This document shows, piece after piece, positions 1 to 17,219 of a stretch of 64,000 nt of DNA. Numbering within the stretch: position 1 is the stretch's first letter; each line of letters starts with the position of its first letter. Below the pieces are notes generated by a model. It was not told the origin of the DNA, made no database searches, and worked only from the letters and a program-made list of their open reading frames with translations. A program made the position numbers and the translations under genes. Source of the stretch: Sparassis latifolia (Eukaryota > Basidiomycota > Agaricomycetes > Polyporales > Sparassidaceae); contig CM031552.1 in NCBI GenBank assembly GCA_018466975.1, positions 1,364,001-1,428,000 of the forward strand, written 5' to 3'.

Positions 1-407
1 GATCGATTCGAAACTGAGGCCGAAGAGAGCAAGGTAGCTGTATATATTCGTCATGCCTATGTTTTTCTTGCTTACCGATCGGCTTTCGTCTAGAGAGGCC
101 TGTCTGCAGAGAACGCAAATGCATGATCTCAGTTAGCGTAAAACGCATGCGCGAGTGCTACCAAAGCTCTGATCTGTCGGTATCAGAAAGGATTTGCGTC
201 GGATCTCGATACACAGATTCACCGTTATAAACCACCTCAATGACCGCCGCTCTTGCACAACGCTGTCTACCGCATTAACTGTTTGACATCATACACTCTC
301 TGTTGCAGGAAGGCGTTTTCCTGCATCGCCATAGCAGCCAATCCCTCGCGCCTTTTCATTTGTCGTACTGATCTTTTGCTACTCCAGTTCAACTGGCTTT
401 CGTTACG
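1..407. other. Upstream intergenic region, no gene seen
   Basis: No reading frame here resembles a known family and none links by splicing to the aminopeptidase that begins at 408. The stretch probably holds that gene's promoter and 5' leader, but I see no clear TATA box. The short open frames on both strands look like chance. Confidence 0.4.
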
Positions 408-3400
408 ATGGATCCCTATCGCCTTCCGACGGATGTTAAACCCACTAACTACGATCTCACCATACGCACCGATCTCGAACAGGCTAAGTTCGATGGGGTG
501 GTCCGCATCGAGTATGTTCAAGCATTCGCACGTATCGTCTCACTCCCTTAATACGTTCACTAGCTTTGAAGTCCAGAGGGAAACGTCGACCATTGTGCTG
601 AACGTAGTGGGACTGCGGTTAGAAGACGTGACTCTTTGCCTGGATAATGGGAAAGTGGAACAAACCCCTCCTTCCCAAGAGTAGATGTCGCCACAGAACG
701 TGGGATCTTCACGTTTTCCGCAATCTGCCCGCGGAATCGAAGGCCCAATTGCGAATCGCCTTCGCTGGTGATTTGACGGGTAACACTGCCGGGTACTTTC
801 GCTCAATCAGTAAAGCTGAAGGAACGGCAAAATACAGCAGTTTGACGCATTTTGAGGTGGGTCTCGTTTGGCTAAGGCATGTTTCGCTCGCTCATCCATG
901 TTCTCGTTAGCCAACCTTCGCAAGGAAGGCGTTTCCTTGCTGGGATGAACCTGCTCTGAAGGCCACCTTCGTGATCACGCTGGTGTCACACGACTACACC
1001 ACCAATCTGAGCAATATGCCAGTATCTTCTAATCGCTCAGAAGTGGAAGATCACTCGCTTTGAGGCTACTCCCCCTGTCTGTGATCACTGGAATTAGATC
1101 AAAGCCTCATACTGACAAGCCATAGATGTCCACATATTTTGTTGCGTTTGCAAATGGTCAATACAAATATCTGGAGAGTTCTTACACCAGTCCTCTCAGC
1201 GGTAAAGTCCATCCCTTGCGCGTATACAGTACGTTCAATCCCGGGTCTGCCCTTTCAGATGCTCACGATACGCGTTGACAGCAAGTCCTGAGGTCATTGA
1301 GGGTGCGGGATTCGCCCTCGAGGTGTCTAGGAGAGTGCTTCCGATCTACGAGCAAATGTTTGGTATCGAATATCCTCTTCCGAAGCTAGATACTCTTATG
1401 GTAAGTCATCACTTTTGTCGTCGTACATTGCTGACAGCGGGTCTCAAGTCCATGACTTCTTTTCTGGTACGTTTGCGTTAGGTATACTTTTCCTTGAGCG
1501 AATTTACCTATCAAGCTATGGACAGGTGCTATGGAAAATGGCGTTGAGCGATCTCCTGGAAAATAGGGCCTGATAACGGCGCGTACTGTAGTCTTTCTGC
1601 TCGATCCGAAGAAGCCCGATCCAGCTCTCAAGCAACAAATTGTATCCAGGCAGGCTCACGAAGTTGCTCATATGTGGTAAGCACGCATCATATGCGGGCT
1701 ATTCCGCGATTGACATGCGCCGTTGTAGGTTCGGAAACATCACCACCATGAAATGGTGGGATAATCTCTATTTGAACGAAGGTGAAGAACACTTCTGTAT
1801 TGAAGTTCTTCGGTGTGCGGATACTGAAGCACTAACGTTTTCGTAGGATTCGCTTCCCTGGTTTGTGCTGTCATCAGTCCTCTCTACCAACAGTTATCTG
1901 AATGCTGTCGTTAGATGGGCGATGTAACCATGCAGGGTAAGTAACGCCGATTTTTGTAGTGCTAACGGTAGCTAATTTTGTTTTCCAGACAAGTGAGTGA
2001 TCGAGGTAATTACAATGATGACCGTGTCATACCCCAACGCTTTTCATATAGAATCTTTCCGGAATGGTCCCCCCAGACCAAATTCCTCTCGGGTAGATAC
2101 GCCTCTGCACTGGATCTAGATGCGAAATTGTCGTCTCATCCGGTCGAAGTTGAATGTACCGATGCCAACAAAATCGTCCAGGTAAATTATCCCTGCATCT
2201 GAACGTCTTCTCCACTTTAACGTCGGTCGTTCGTGCAGATGTTGGATGAGCTTTCTTACGCAACGGAGGCATCGGGTAAGCCATACCGGATCTAGAACCT
2301 GCCAATATATTCAGGTTGTTGACCCTTGTTCGTCACGAAGTTCTGCGCATGTTGGCAGACTACGTTGGAGAAGAACGTTTCCTCAGCGGTGTTTCGATTT
2401 ATCTAAAGAAGCATCTTTACAGCAACACTGTCACTGCGGACCTGTGGGAAGGAATTGCGGCTGCAACTGGTAAGTATATTGATGTTGAGGTTTGTGTCTT
2501 CTGACAGTTCCGTACATAAGGCCGTGATATTCCTCGGACGATGGACAATTGGATCAAAAAGGTTTACTATTCCTTGGGCGCGATATGCAACGAATCGCTT
2601 ATTTAGCTCCTGTCCTCTCAGATAGGTTTCCCTGTGGTTACAGTCACGGAAAATTCACACGGTGTCCATATACGTCAAGATCGCTTCTTGGAAACTGGCC
2701 CTCCAGAGCCAAAGGACAACGAGACCATCTGGTAATTGTCTTCATATTTTGTACTTATCGCGTTAACACTCTTCATAGGACAATTACTCTCAGTATCTTA
2801 AGTGTGTCAGAGGAAGGACAGACTGTCGTAGACAAGGAACTGATACTGGACACGCGCGAGAAGACCATTTTCGTAGATACGAAGAAGCCATTCAAACTGA
2901 ATGCGAACACCGTCGGCTTCTGTGAGTTTAGAGTGAGTGTCATTCTGTGGCGTTACTAATGTTTTAAACAGTCCGAGTGTTATACACTCCGGAACGATTG
3001 GTGGCCATCGGAACCGAAGCAGCTAAGTCTCCATCGCCATTCTCCGTTGCCGACCGAATCGGCCTAGTGAGCGATGCACTGGCTTTGGCAAAGGCTGGAT
3101 ACGCAAGCGTCAGCAGCGCATTGACTCTCATAGATACTTTGCGAGACGAACAAGAGTGTAAGTCCACTATACAGTCTACTCAGTCATTCATCTGGAGGCA
3201 GGCATTTGCAGTCCTGGTCTGGCAGTGCATCGGCAACAGCTTCGTTGAGATTGAGTCAACTTGGTGGGAGCATCCTGACGTGATCAAACCCTTAAACGAG
3301 TTCCGTCGAGTGTGTGCTTCGCTTTACCAAGCTTCTTGTACATCCCGACAAATTATGATTTTGTAGGAGCTCTTCGCTCCTATTGTGGAGCGCCTTGGGT

Positions 3401-4837
3401 ACACTTATTTCGAAGACGAGGCATCTACTACGCGCGAACTACGTACATTGGCAATCACACAAGCCTCGGGTGCTGATGACAAGGGGTTAGTAGCTGTCCT
3501 GCGTCGACGTGGCACAGACTTTCACTTCTTTTACTTCCTCTTTTCTCAGCATCGTGCGACAGCTGCAAGGCTGGTTTGCGCACTATGAATCTACCGGCGA
3601 TGATACCGTCATTCCGGCAGATCTCGTGCTGGAGACATTCAAGACTGTAGGTCCCCATTTCAAGCCAGGAATTAGAATGCTCCTCTGACTGTGAGCACAG
3701 GCCATTAGAAATGGTGGACGCAAAGAGTGGGATTTCGTCAAAGGGTAGCTTCCAACCCACCGTCCGCTGCATTTGGTGTCTCAGCCATGCGCGCTATGGG
3801 AGCTGTCCAAGACCAACAGCTAGCCGAGGACACATTCCGGTACATCCTGACAGAAGCAAGCGATGATGATTGTTGGTACTTTGTTGAAGAATTGCAAAGT
3901 AATCCCAAGACGAGGGCATTCTTGAGGGACAATTTCAAGAAGCACTTCGAGACGGTACGTCGTTTGCTCTTATATTTCGCGGGAGGTCGTGCCCGTGAGC
4001 TATCTATCAGTTCCGGAAGCGCCTTGTATCGGGTTTCTCCCTACTGATCGTTGTCGGAGTAAGGACACTTGTGTGCAGTCAACCCGTCCACAAATTGATT
4101 CTTCTTAGCTTGCTTTCAAATCACTCTCATCGACGCAAGACCATGACGAGATCGTGGAATGTTTCAAGGTATGCAATAAGCTGCTTCGTGGTGTACCACG
4201 TAACGGATTGTTACGCCAATGTCTCGCAGGATAAGGACACTGCGAAGTATGACATGGCATTGAAGCAAAGTCTCAAGAACATTCTTACCAGGGCGGCTTG
4301 GATCCAGGTGTGCACGTTGCTCTTCGATTTCTGATGCATGCTAACGGTTCACAGCGTTCCACCGGAGATATTAGTCTCGTGACCAGACGTTCACGTGCGA
4401 CTTACCGAAAACGGACAGAAGAGAGGGTCGCACAGCAGAACGTCTGGTGAAAGTCGTATAGAGGGGGGGGGTATGTAACGCTCTCCTGGCTGTAGCTCCC
4501 GCGCAGCGCGTGTCACGCTGGTCATCCCGCGTGTACCTGCACATCCATCCTGCCTCCTGCTGATAAATATTGTTCATGTATGCAACCATATACGCACCCC
4601 GAACCCTATTCTAGGCATCGGTAACCCGTGAATGCGCCGCGTTCGAGTTCGGATGTTTCGAGTTTTGGCTGAGGTCACGCCCATGTGACATACCCCCCCC
4701 CGCCTATACGAAAGTCACCAGACGTTCTGACACGACCCTCCACACAAATCCTAAAAAGGGTCGAATCTCAGAACGGCTGGTTACGAGACTACGGAGATAT
4801 CCTGAACTGGCTGGAGACTCGCAACCAAAGGAAGTAA
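408..4837 (+). pseudogene. M1-family zinc aminopeptidase, disrupted copy
   Basis: Related to the yeast Aap1/Ape2 and puromycin-sensitive aminopeptidases, which remove N-terminal residues from peptides in the cytosol. The start MDPYRLPTDVKPTNYDL matches the family. The exon with GAMEN lies near 1527, the zinc site HEVAHMW near 1650-1675, and NEGFASL (third zinc ligand) spans the intron ending at 1849. The ERAP1-like C-terminal domain runs to about 4360. There are around 20 short exons, including one of 4 nt at 1989-1992. Damage: single-base frame breaks near 681 and 720, a small loss near 1040, a break near 1280, a missing Trp and a stop after GAMEN near 1545-1583, and a break near 3743. A 420-bp transposon sits in the last codons: without it the frame would end at 4835-4837, with it translation stops at 4448-4450. 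Neighbouring genes are intact, so I favour a real pseudogene, although some lesions could be sequence errors. Confidence 0.8.
4372..4791. mobile_element. 420-bp miniature inverted-repeat transposon (MULE-like) in the last exon of the aminopeptidase
   Basis: The ends are inverted copies: the left end begins tagtctcgtgaccagacgtt, and the right end read backwards begins tagtctcgtaaccagccgtt. A second inverted block follows, about 70 bp inward on the left and about 55 bp inward on the right, with cgtctggtga and a G-run on the left mirrored by a C-run and tcaccagacg on the right. The element is flanked by a perfect 9-bp direct repeat, cggagatat, at 4363-4371 and 4792-4800. A 9-bp target duplication with long terminal inverted repeats is typical of Mutator-like elements. 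No transposase frame is present, so it is non-autonomous. Removing it and one repeat restores the aminopeptidase C-terminal codons. Confidence 0.88.
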
Positions 4838-5317
4838 TGAGGTGAAATTGGAACGGTTTCTAGGCCTTTCATGTCATCCTGGGCACTGGTCGAGAGTACA
4901 GAGTTCTGAGTGAACTTCACCGCCGTACTAGTGGATCGATGCTGTATCTGGACAAAAATACGAATTTTGTACTGTTGTGTTGCGGAGCTCAGAACCGTGA
5001 GCGCGTGCGCACTGACGGACTTCGCCCGAAGCATGTCCGAACGTGGTTAACTTAGCAGCAGCCACATCCACTGCACTGTGCAGAATTCAACCTGCAGTAT
5101 TTCGGTTTCGACAGCAACGCTCTGCCGTTCTGTTTCAAGTTTACTTTCCCACTCATCTGTATTCTTTGACGTGCTGCGCGACCTACATTCCCGTCTCGCC
5201 CTGGTCTCCGGCAACTTCTGGCCTGCGTCCAGGTTCGCCTCGCACAACCGGGGCAGTTTGAGTACGCTCATAAACACCCTGCACAACTGCATAAACTCAT
5301 AAACATTTAGAAGCGCA
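4838..5317. other. Intergenic region, no gene seen
   Basis: Lies between the aminopeptidase end and the KGD4 start. It would hold the KGD4 promoter. The open frames on both strands show no family features and no convincing splice links. Confidence 0.4.
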
Positions 5318-5749
5318 ATGCACCCCTCTCTTCGCCTCTGTAAAGTCCACAAGCCGCTCATTCAGTTCGTCGGGAAGCGGAAGTGGAGTACGACCCTTTC
5401 ACCTTGCTCTCGCAAGTATGACTCACGTGTTTGCGCTGCTTCACAGCACAACAAGCGCCGCGCGCACACCCTGCAGCGCCCGCTGAGCTGAAGAAGTCAT
5501 TTTCGGACTTCGCGCGCAAGTATCAAGCGTCCGCGACCGCGCCAGCGGCTAGTGTTGCGAGTGCGCCTGCGAGGAAAGTGGAGAACGTGCGGGTGTACGA
5601 GGAGTTCTGGGAGGCACCGCCGCGACTATGGGAGCAGCACATCGAGGAGGTAGAAATAGAGGCTATCATGGTACGTTGGCACTCCGTTCGTTGGGTTGTA
5701 GGTCTGCTAATTCGCATTACTGCAGAGCGGGGGTGCGTCATTGAATTAG
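5318..5749 (+). CDS. KGD4: Mitochondrial 2-oxoglutarate dehydrogenase subunit 4 (KGD4 / YMR-31 / MRPS36 family)
   Basis: A 105-residue protein from three exons (5318-5387, 5447-5670, 5726-5749) with GT-AG introns. It begins MHPSLRLCKVHKPLIQFVGK, the usual basic, mitochondrially targeted start of the family. It has the conserved AHPAAPAELKKSF box, a loose middle, then FWEAPPRLWE and the hallmark C-terminal end with Ser-Gly-Gly-Ala-Ser (SGGASLN). In yeast and mammals the family tethers the E3 subunit (Lpd1/DLD) to the 2-oxoglutarate dehydrogenase core in the matrix; it was first described as a small mitochondrial ribosome protein. The last exon encodes only eight residues plus stop, so the gene is easily missed. 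It converges with SCL1. Confidence 0.9.
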
Positions 5750-5901
5750 CGGTGGAAGGTGGAACGTACAGATTGAATATATATTGATCATAATATTGTT
5801 TTCTACTTTGAGCCGAGTTGCGTGAGCCTGGTATGACCCAGTGGAGGAGTCCCCTCTGACAAGGTACACAGCAAGTGCGAATGGGTCCGTTAAGTGTACA
5901 A

Positions 5902-7051
5902 TCAATCCTTCTCTGCGTACGCAAGTAAGTGCCTCTCAATCTCAGCCTCGTCCATGACACGCCACTGTCCCTTCGTCTTCGGGTCTTCTTCCTCGCCCTC
6001 CGACACGATACCAATCTCAACCTCACCGGGCTTGAAGTCCGCCGCATGCACCGTCGATATTGCCTCGATGGCCAACTGCATACAAACTGAGCTACTCGAG
6101 ACTCATGGCACATAGTTATCAAGCGCACCTCGATGACGTCCGCCCTGCTGAGCGTCTTGCCCGCGGCAACGGCGTCGTCAGCTCCGCGGCCTGAATCAAG
6201 CTTCTTCCACTTCTTCTCAAGGTGATTCATCGTTTCTTGCTGCTTCTGTCCTGCCGCCGTCGCGTGGAACCCAACATAGTACCCCGCAGGGTCGAGCCTG
6301 AAGCACTGCGGCCCGAATTCAGGGTCAATGCCAATGAGGATCATGGCTGAAGTGAGTGAACATGAGCGTGTGGTAGTCGCGCAGAGCTGCTCGAGACGCA
6401 CTGATGCCAAGCGGGCGCATACCCGCGCGCTGCGTGTACACTTGATTGATGTTCGCCATCCGCCGTGCGAGGGCGTCGGGGGTGATCTCGTAGCCATATT
6501 GGTAGCGGAATTTGGCAGCCTCGGAACGAGTCCGCGCTATCTGTGACCTGGCGTCGGCTGTGTACAGTGGTATGAGTCCTGATTGGGCGCAGGTGTACTG
6601 AGAGCGTCGCACCTATGAGTCCGGTCATGACGCAGCCGATCGTTGGTGTGATACTGAAGAGATGTGTGACAGTGTCTGCGTCGAGGAGCTTATCCTATTA
6701 CCGGTAGGTACGAATAGATGGAAGCGCACTGAGGTTTAAAAGGACGTATTTCACGCAGTATAACGAGCGCGTACCGGGACCTTCTTTTGTGTGATCACAA
6801 CAGCGGTGTCTTTGCCACGGATGGCAATGGCAGTGTGTCCAGAGCCAGAGATGGCTTTGAATGCATATTCTATCTCCCAACATCGTCAAACTTTGAAACT
6901 TGTGAATGAATGTATGGCGCTACTCACCCACTTGGTAGAGCCGTCCTTCCGGTGAGAAAACAGTAAGATAGCTGACGTTCCATAAATCAGAATCAAAGGT
7001 CAAGTCAAAATTTCGCCCAGAAACACACCGGTCGTAAGATGTTCTTGACAT
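5902..7051 (-). CDS. SCL1: 20S proteasome subunit alpha-1 (PSMA6 / Scl1)
   Basis: 263 residues from seven exons: 7051-7029, 6971-6928, 6869-6775, 6694-6613, 6557-6402, 6346-6129 and 6075-5902. It starts [21 protein letters not shown], the alpha-subunit N-terminal signature that helps gate the 20S channel, followed by [20 protein letters not shown]. Further alpha-1 features are [20 protein letters not shown], the [15 protein letters not shown] stretch, [13 protein letters not shown] and [18 protein letters not shown]. Alpha subunits lack the catalytic N-terminal Thr and form the outer rings that bind regulators. Length and all motifs match the family. It is convergent with KGD4 and divergent from the lipase gene. 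Confidence 0.96.
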
Positions 7052-7462
7052 AGCGGGAGAGAATAGGAAGAAGCGCAGGACCGGCGACAGAGAACGGGAC
7101 GCGCAAGTGCTACGCGTGTCCAAATGCAGCGCGTCACTTGTTGTGACTTAAGGTTAGGTTTGGTTTCACAGGGTTAAGGTTGAGTCTTTTCTATTGCCCC
7201 GCATTTGAGCGTCTCCTTTGGGCACCGGCCCCGTGAGGCAAATATTCCGTTACTTACTCTACTGGCTACTGTCGTCATACTCACTGAGCGCCGCAGAGCT
7301 ACCTAATTATCGCGCTTATTATAGGGTGTGAGGAGTCATTTTCTTGGTACACCATATCAATGAACTGACAAATGCGGAATATCCAGAAGAAATTGTTGTA
7401 ACGACCGCGACCGAGGACTTTGGGGGAGCTCTCTATATGCCATCGCTAACGAACAAATACCA
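7052..7462. other. Shared intergenic promoter region between SCL1 and the lipase gene
   Basis: About 410 bp separate two divergent start codons, so both promoters must lie here. It includes a run of gttaggt/gttaagg near 7150-7175. I recognise no established element, and no further gene is apparent. Confidence 0.4.
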
Positions 7463-9960
7463 ATGAGCTCAAACTGGAACCGGTACACCGTCGCTGGCTT
7501 AGATCTCGCGTCCACCGCGACGTCCTTCGGGTTCTCCGCTGCCAAAGCTGGTACGAAGCTGGGTGTAAGCTCACGTCGCCCCATCCGTTTTTCGTGGCCT
7601 GAACATTGACAGTAACACTTAAATACTTCGCAGTTCGCTATAACACGTGGCATAGCCTCCACAGCTGCGGGCATTACTGGCACCGCTCTCGACCACGCTC
7701 TATTCGGCGGGAGTATTGGTGCTGGACCTCTCCTCGGCGGCGCTGTATCGTCCGCGATTTCTTCTATCGAAACCCTCGCGCTCGCGCCCATTCTCATTGG
7801 CGAGTCTCTGACCTCTACCTCCCTTGTCGCTGCCCAGTCTACCTTGTCTGTCCTTGACACTATTTTTCCCGGGAGCGACGAGGCGAGCTTCTCTCTGGCT
7901 AGTTTTGTAGGTCTCGTTCGCAGAGAATGGGCAGAGCCAGCAGATTTCGATGGCCTGCCCGAAGAACGTTTCGGTCTTGCGGAAACAATGGGGGCTCTCG
8001 CGGCCTGGGCGACACTCCAAGGCGTTACGAATGAGTGGCATGAGCGACAGTGGTTCAAAAACATGACCGAAATCCCTGTTAATGACGAGTCGATGCGTGA
8101 GCAAGAGGCCAACGCAGCGCGGCACGGAGACGCGCGCGTGCACATCACGACGGATGTAGTCTACCCGAGCAATAGCGGACAAATCGTAACTGCCGATATC
8201 GGAGAAGCTCCATCTTCCCCGCCTCTTGCCACACCCAGCACCTCGCAGTCGTTGGCCTCCTCCTATTTGTCCGGTGTCCACCCATTTTTGTCAAATTCAG
8301 AGCTCAAGCAGACGCTCCGACGCCTTTCAAAGATCGTGCTCGCAGGCTACGGCGGACCAAGCCTGCTCTTCTTCGGCGTGTCCCCACTCCTGCCGAGGTC
8401 GTCCTCCTCTGTTGAGAAGGAAAAGATCAAAGAAGAGGACAAGCTCACGCAGGCGGTGGGGGCGTCCGAAGCACAGGCTTCTACTTCCACGCCAGTGTCG
8501 CCCTCCAATGACGACGCGATCGCACAATATCCATGGTGGGACGTCCTCATGGGACGACACGACCGCGAGATCTTCCTGCATTACGCCAACTCAGAGCCTC
8601 CGACGCCGGCTCCTGAGCCAGATCTTAGTCAACACCAGCCAACGCCTCGCCCGGCTACCGCTCTCGTCGGTATCGAGAACCACATGCCCCGCTTCTGGGT
8701 GCTTACGGACCACGTACGATGCGAGGTTGTGCTGGTCATCCGGGGAACGATGAGTCTGAACGAACTAGCAGTAGACCTGACCTGCGAACCGGCGCCCTTT
8801 GAGCTCGAGAGCGAGCGACACCGCTCACAATCGCGGTCTCGCCCTCGGACGGCCGATGACAACCTGCATGGACGGAAACAGTCGAATGAGGAGATGGAGA
8901 GTATACCTGGTTCGTTCCCCATGGACATATCTATCCCTTCACCGCCACAGCGAAAACGCCCGCTTCCACAAGAAGACGACCCGGTGAATGAGACCGAAGC
9001 GCAACATCTGGTGCACGGTGGCATGCTCAAGATGGCTCGGGCTATGGGCGGGCGAGGGAAGCCCGTGCACGTCGCTGTGCGGGATGCTCTGCAGCGCAAT
9101 CGTGGATACTGTGGGTCAATTGTCCAATATATCACTTGCGTGTCTCACCGCGATTTTATCCCCGAAGCACTCGTTCTCTGCGGACACAGTCTCGGGGCAG
9201 GCGTCGCCGCGCTGCTCGCGCTTGTGAGCAATCTGCACCGTCCTTTGTCGTCTATCTCACCCTTCCGACCGATAGATGTGGGCAAATCCACACACTCGGC
9301 TTACCCATAGACGATCAGGGCTACCGCGCCATCGAACAGTCTCCGCATACTGCTTCGCGCCGCCGTGCCTAACGTCCGCACGCCTTGCAGAGCTTGCGGG
9401 TGAGGCTGGGCTCATAACATCCTTCGCCTACTCACACGACGTGGTGTCACGGTTGTCTCTGGGGAGCGTCAGGGACATGAAACGCGCGGCGATGTGGCTG
9501 TGCGTGCAGGAGGGGAAGGAGGGGCTGAAGGAGGGGGAGGAGAAACGGGAGGAAGGGTACGCAGGCGTTACGCGTCGCGCGCTCAAGTGGGTTGCGGGGT
9601 ACGGCGAGGATGGCGACGAGGAGTGGGTACGTTCCACTCCCGCTCTGCCGTGTATGCTGGTGCCTTGACGCTAAGACTGTACAGTTCCTAGCCATGCGCA
9701 AAACACTTGAGGCGAATATGCATATGACACAGCTCTACCCGCCCGGGCGCGTGTTCTGGGCGTTGCGAGATGGCGATTTGCACCCTATGCATCGTCTCCG
9801 CTCGGAGAACGGCTCTGGCAGCGGGAGCGAGAAGGTGCGACTTTTCTCGGTGCATCCAGGCAAAGCGCAGGAGGTGTTCAGGCAGATCGTATTCGCACGG
9901 GACATGCTCAGTTCGCACCTGCCGCAGGAGTATGATCGGGTGTTGCATGAATTGCTCTGA
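7463..9960 (+). CDS. Class 3 lipase (alpha/beta hydrolase, sn1-diacylglycerol-lipase-like)
   Basis: 753 residues from five exons (7463-7564, 7634-9110, 9168-9223, 9276-9626, 9685-9960); the phases add up exactly. The nucleophile elbow GHSLGAG is at residues 532-538, with Ser534 as the predicted catalytic serine. It is followed by MWANPHTRLTH, YCFAPPCL and TSFAYSHDVVSRLSLGSVRD, where SHDVV carries the expected catalytic Asp. The N-terminal 100 residues are rich in Gly and Ala and weakly hydrophobic, suggesting membrane contact. The middle is long, acidic and low in complexity. The family hydrolyses acylglycerols. Start chosen because it is the first ATG in frame with exon 2 through a good GTAAGC donor. 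Confidence 0.88.
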
Positions 9961-10084
9961 CTACTTACCTTCATTCAATCGTGATTTTTGCCCATCGCGT
10001 GCCGGACTGAGGCGCCCAATTACGCCGCAAAGTGATCTACCCAATAACCACATCAATAGAAGGAACAGAACGTCATGCTGCTAG

Positions 10085-11526
10085 TTATGAGGTACGGAAG
10101 GCCATCTTTAGTTCATCGTCATCTTCATTAGTCACATTTGAACTCCACGAGAACTCCTTCAGATGCTCTTGGAACCATGTAACATCTTCCTCGGGTATCT
10201 CCACGGATGTACGGATCCGTATCTCCTCGAGTAAAGCAGGACGGCGAATTGCACCGTCAACGTTCACATCCAGACGTGCCTCCACCAAGCGTCGCAACAA
10301 TCGCACTGATACTGCAGTGAAGAATTGGGCCTCGAGAGATATAAGGTCAGGGTAGCTGCCAGCTATGGCTGCCTTGACGATCTCATGAAGATGGGGACGA
10401 CTCCCATCGAAATGCACGATGTTATACATCCCAGGAAGAAGTTCCTGCCAACGCTCCGAACCACCCGTGATATGGATCGTCTTCAGTGACAGGAATCGAA
10501 GGGAGGGTTGTTCGATGACCGGCAATCTGGGCCCATCATCATCATCCATGCAAGAGAGGGACAGACTCTTGAATAGAGGTGCTTCGAATACAGAGAGGAG
10601 GTTTGATACAAGGTCGATCACCATCCCTCGAGATGCAGTTCCTCGAGAGAGGGGAAATGTAGAAATGCAGAGTCTGCGGGGAGCGGAACAGATTCCACGA
10701 GGTCATCATCGGGATCCCAGATCTCTATGCTGCGCAGATGCTGCAATGGCTGCACTTGCTGCATGAAACTCCTGCAATCCATATCCATGGGCATGGCCCA
10801 TCCATGTAGAACAAGCTCTTCTAGGGATGGGAATGCGGAAGCGATATTGTGGACCTCGCTGACACAGGGAGCATTGTACAGAGACAAAGATCGAAGGTTG
10901 ACGGCCGAGAAAGTGAAAGGGAAGAAGGCCATTTGAGTATGGGGCAAGCGACATGAGATGTTGGAAGCGGCTACTGTCATCTCCTCCAGAGCGGGTGCAT
11001 GCTGTCGCAGAAGCGGAATGACCACTTGCAACGACTTGAGAGCTTCGCAATCCACCAAGAAAAATCTCCACCGCTTGATGTAGCGGACAAGCAATCGTAT
11101 CACCGGTGCCAGCATCGTGTGCTCCAATTCTCCATCTGTTGGACAGGCGCTGATGTAACTCTGAGAGATATAGATTTGTAGCATTTGAGTGCCTGACCGC
11201 CGAAGGAATATCTCGAGACAATCGACAGGAGGCAAGTGACTTGAGCATACGTCAATGACACTCCAGAGTTGCGACATTTGAGTGGCCAGCTTCCTCCAGA
11301 ATCGGCATACCGACGCTACACAAAGCGTGAAACCCAGACCAGACCTGAGGGCCATGCCTGCAACGGACTGGTGTCCTAACACGAATATGACCCTCAGCAC
11401 GTCTTCTGGAAGAATTCTAATGGGCCCGGTTCTCGCTGCGAACGTCTCCTTGCGTGTGACCGAGCGTGTTTTGTACTGCCGTCGAAAGCTGCTCATTGAC
11501 TGTACAAGTAAGTGCCTGTGCCACAT
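10085..11526 (-). CDS. F-box / leucine-rich-repeat type protein, frame break in the middle
   Basis: The N-terminal half has the fungal F-box pattern (IRILPEDVLRVIFVLG, then CRFWRKLATQMSQLW). Leucine-rich segments ending in SLEELHLEG follow. The second half, from 10624 down to 10085, starts MVIDLVSNLLSVFE and continues the same kind of repeats in another frame. The two frames overlap by seven bases (10618-10624), and adding one base there would fuse them into a protein of about 480 residues. F-box proteins link substrates to SCF ubiquitin ligases; substrates are unknown. The true start may be the Met near 11496 rather than the outermost ATG. It could be a recent pseudogene or a sequence error. 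Confidence 0.65.
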
Positions 11527-11917
11527 AAAACCAGGTAGACTGATAAATCAACTCACAGTAAATACCTGATATTGCCGTTGCGACTCAAGGACGCATGCTA
11601 CATTGCTAAGACCTGCTAAGACGCATTACTGTGGTATTTCAAATACGAACAAATAACGCGTGTGTGGCTTCCACCAGCATACACGTATAGCTTAACAGAA
11701 AGACAGACCATTTTAATTTTCACTTTCAGGGTACAGGAAGCCCACGGTTAGCAAATTGTTGGAAGTCGCAACTTGAACTACGGCGCAAGCATGAAATAGA
11801 ATCTCGCTCCGGTGAAATAGTTTCTGCAGAGAGATCTAAACAATACAACCAGCGTGACATCTTCGGTAATAAGTTAAGACCAAATCGATACAACGTGATC
11901 ATAGCGTGGTCAAAACT
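11527..11917. other. Intergenic region, no gene seen
   Basis: AT-rich spacer downstream of RPC1 and upstream of the F-box gene; both are read on the minus strand. It would carry the RPC1 3' end and the F-box promoter. No reading frame worth calling. Confidence 0.4.

Positions 11918-17219
<5,302 letters not shown>

Noticed and set aside
5523..6497. 324-codon minus-strand frame over SCL1
   Set aside because: It is a wrong-frame reading across introns; the spliced proteasome subunit accounts for the conserved sequence.
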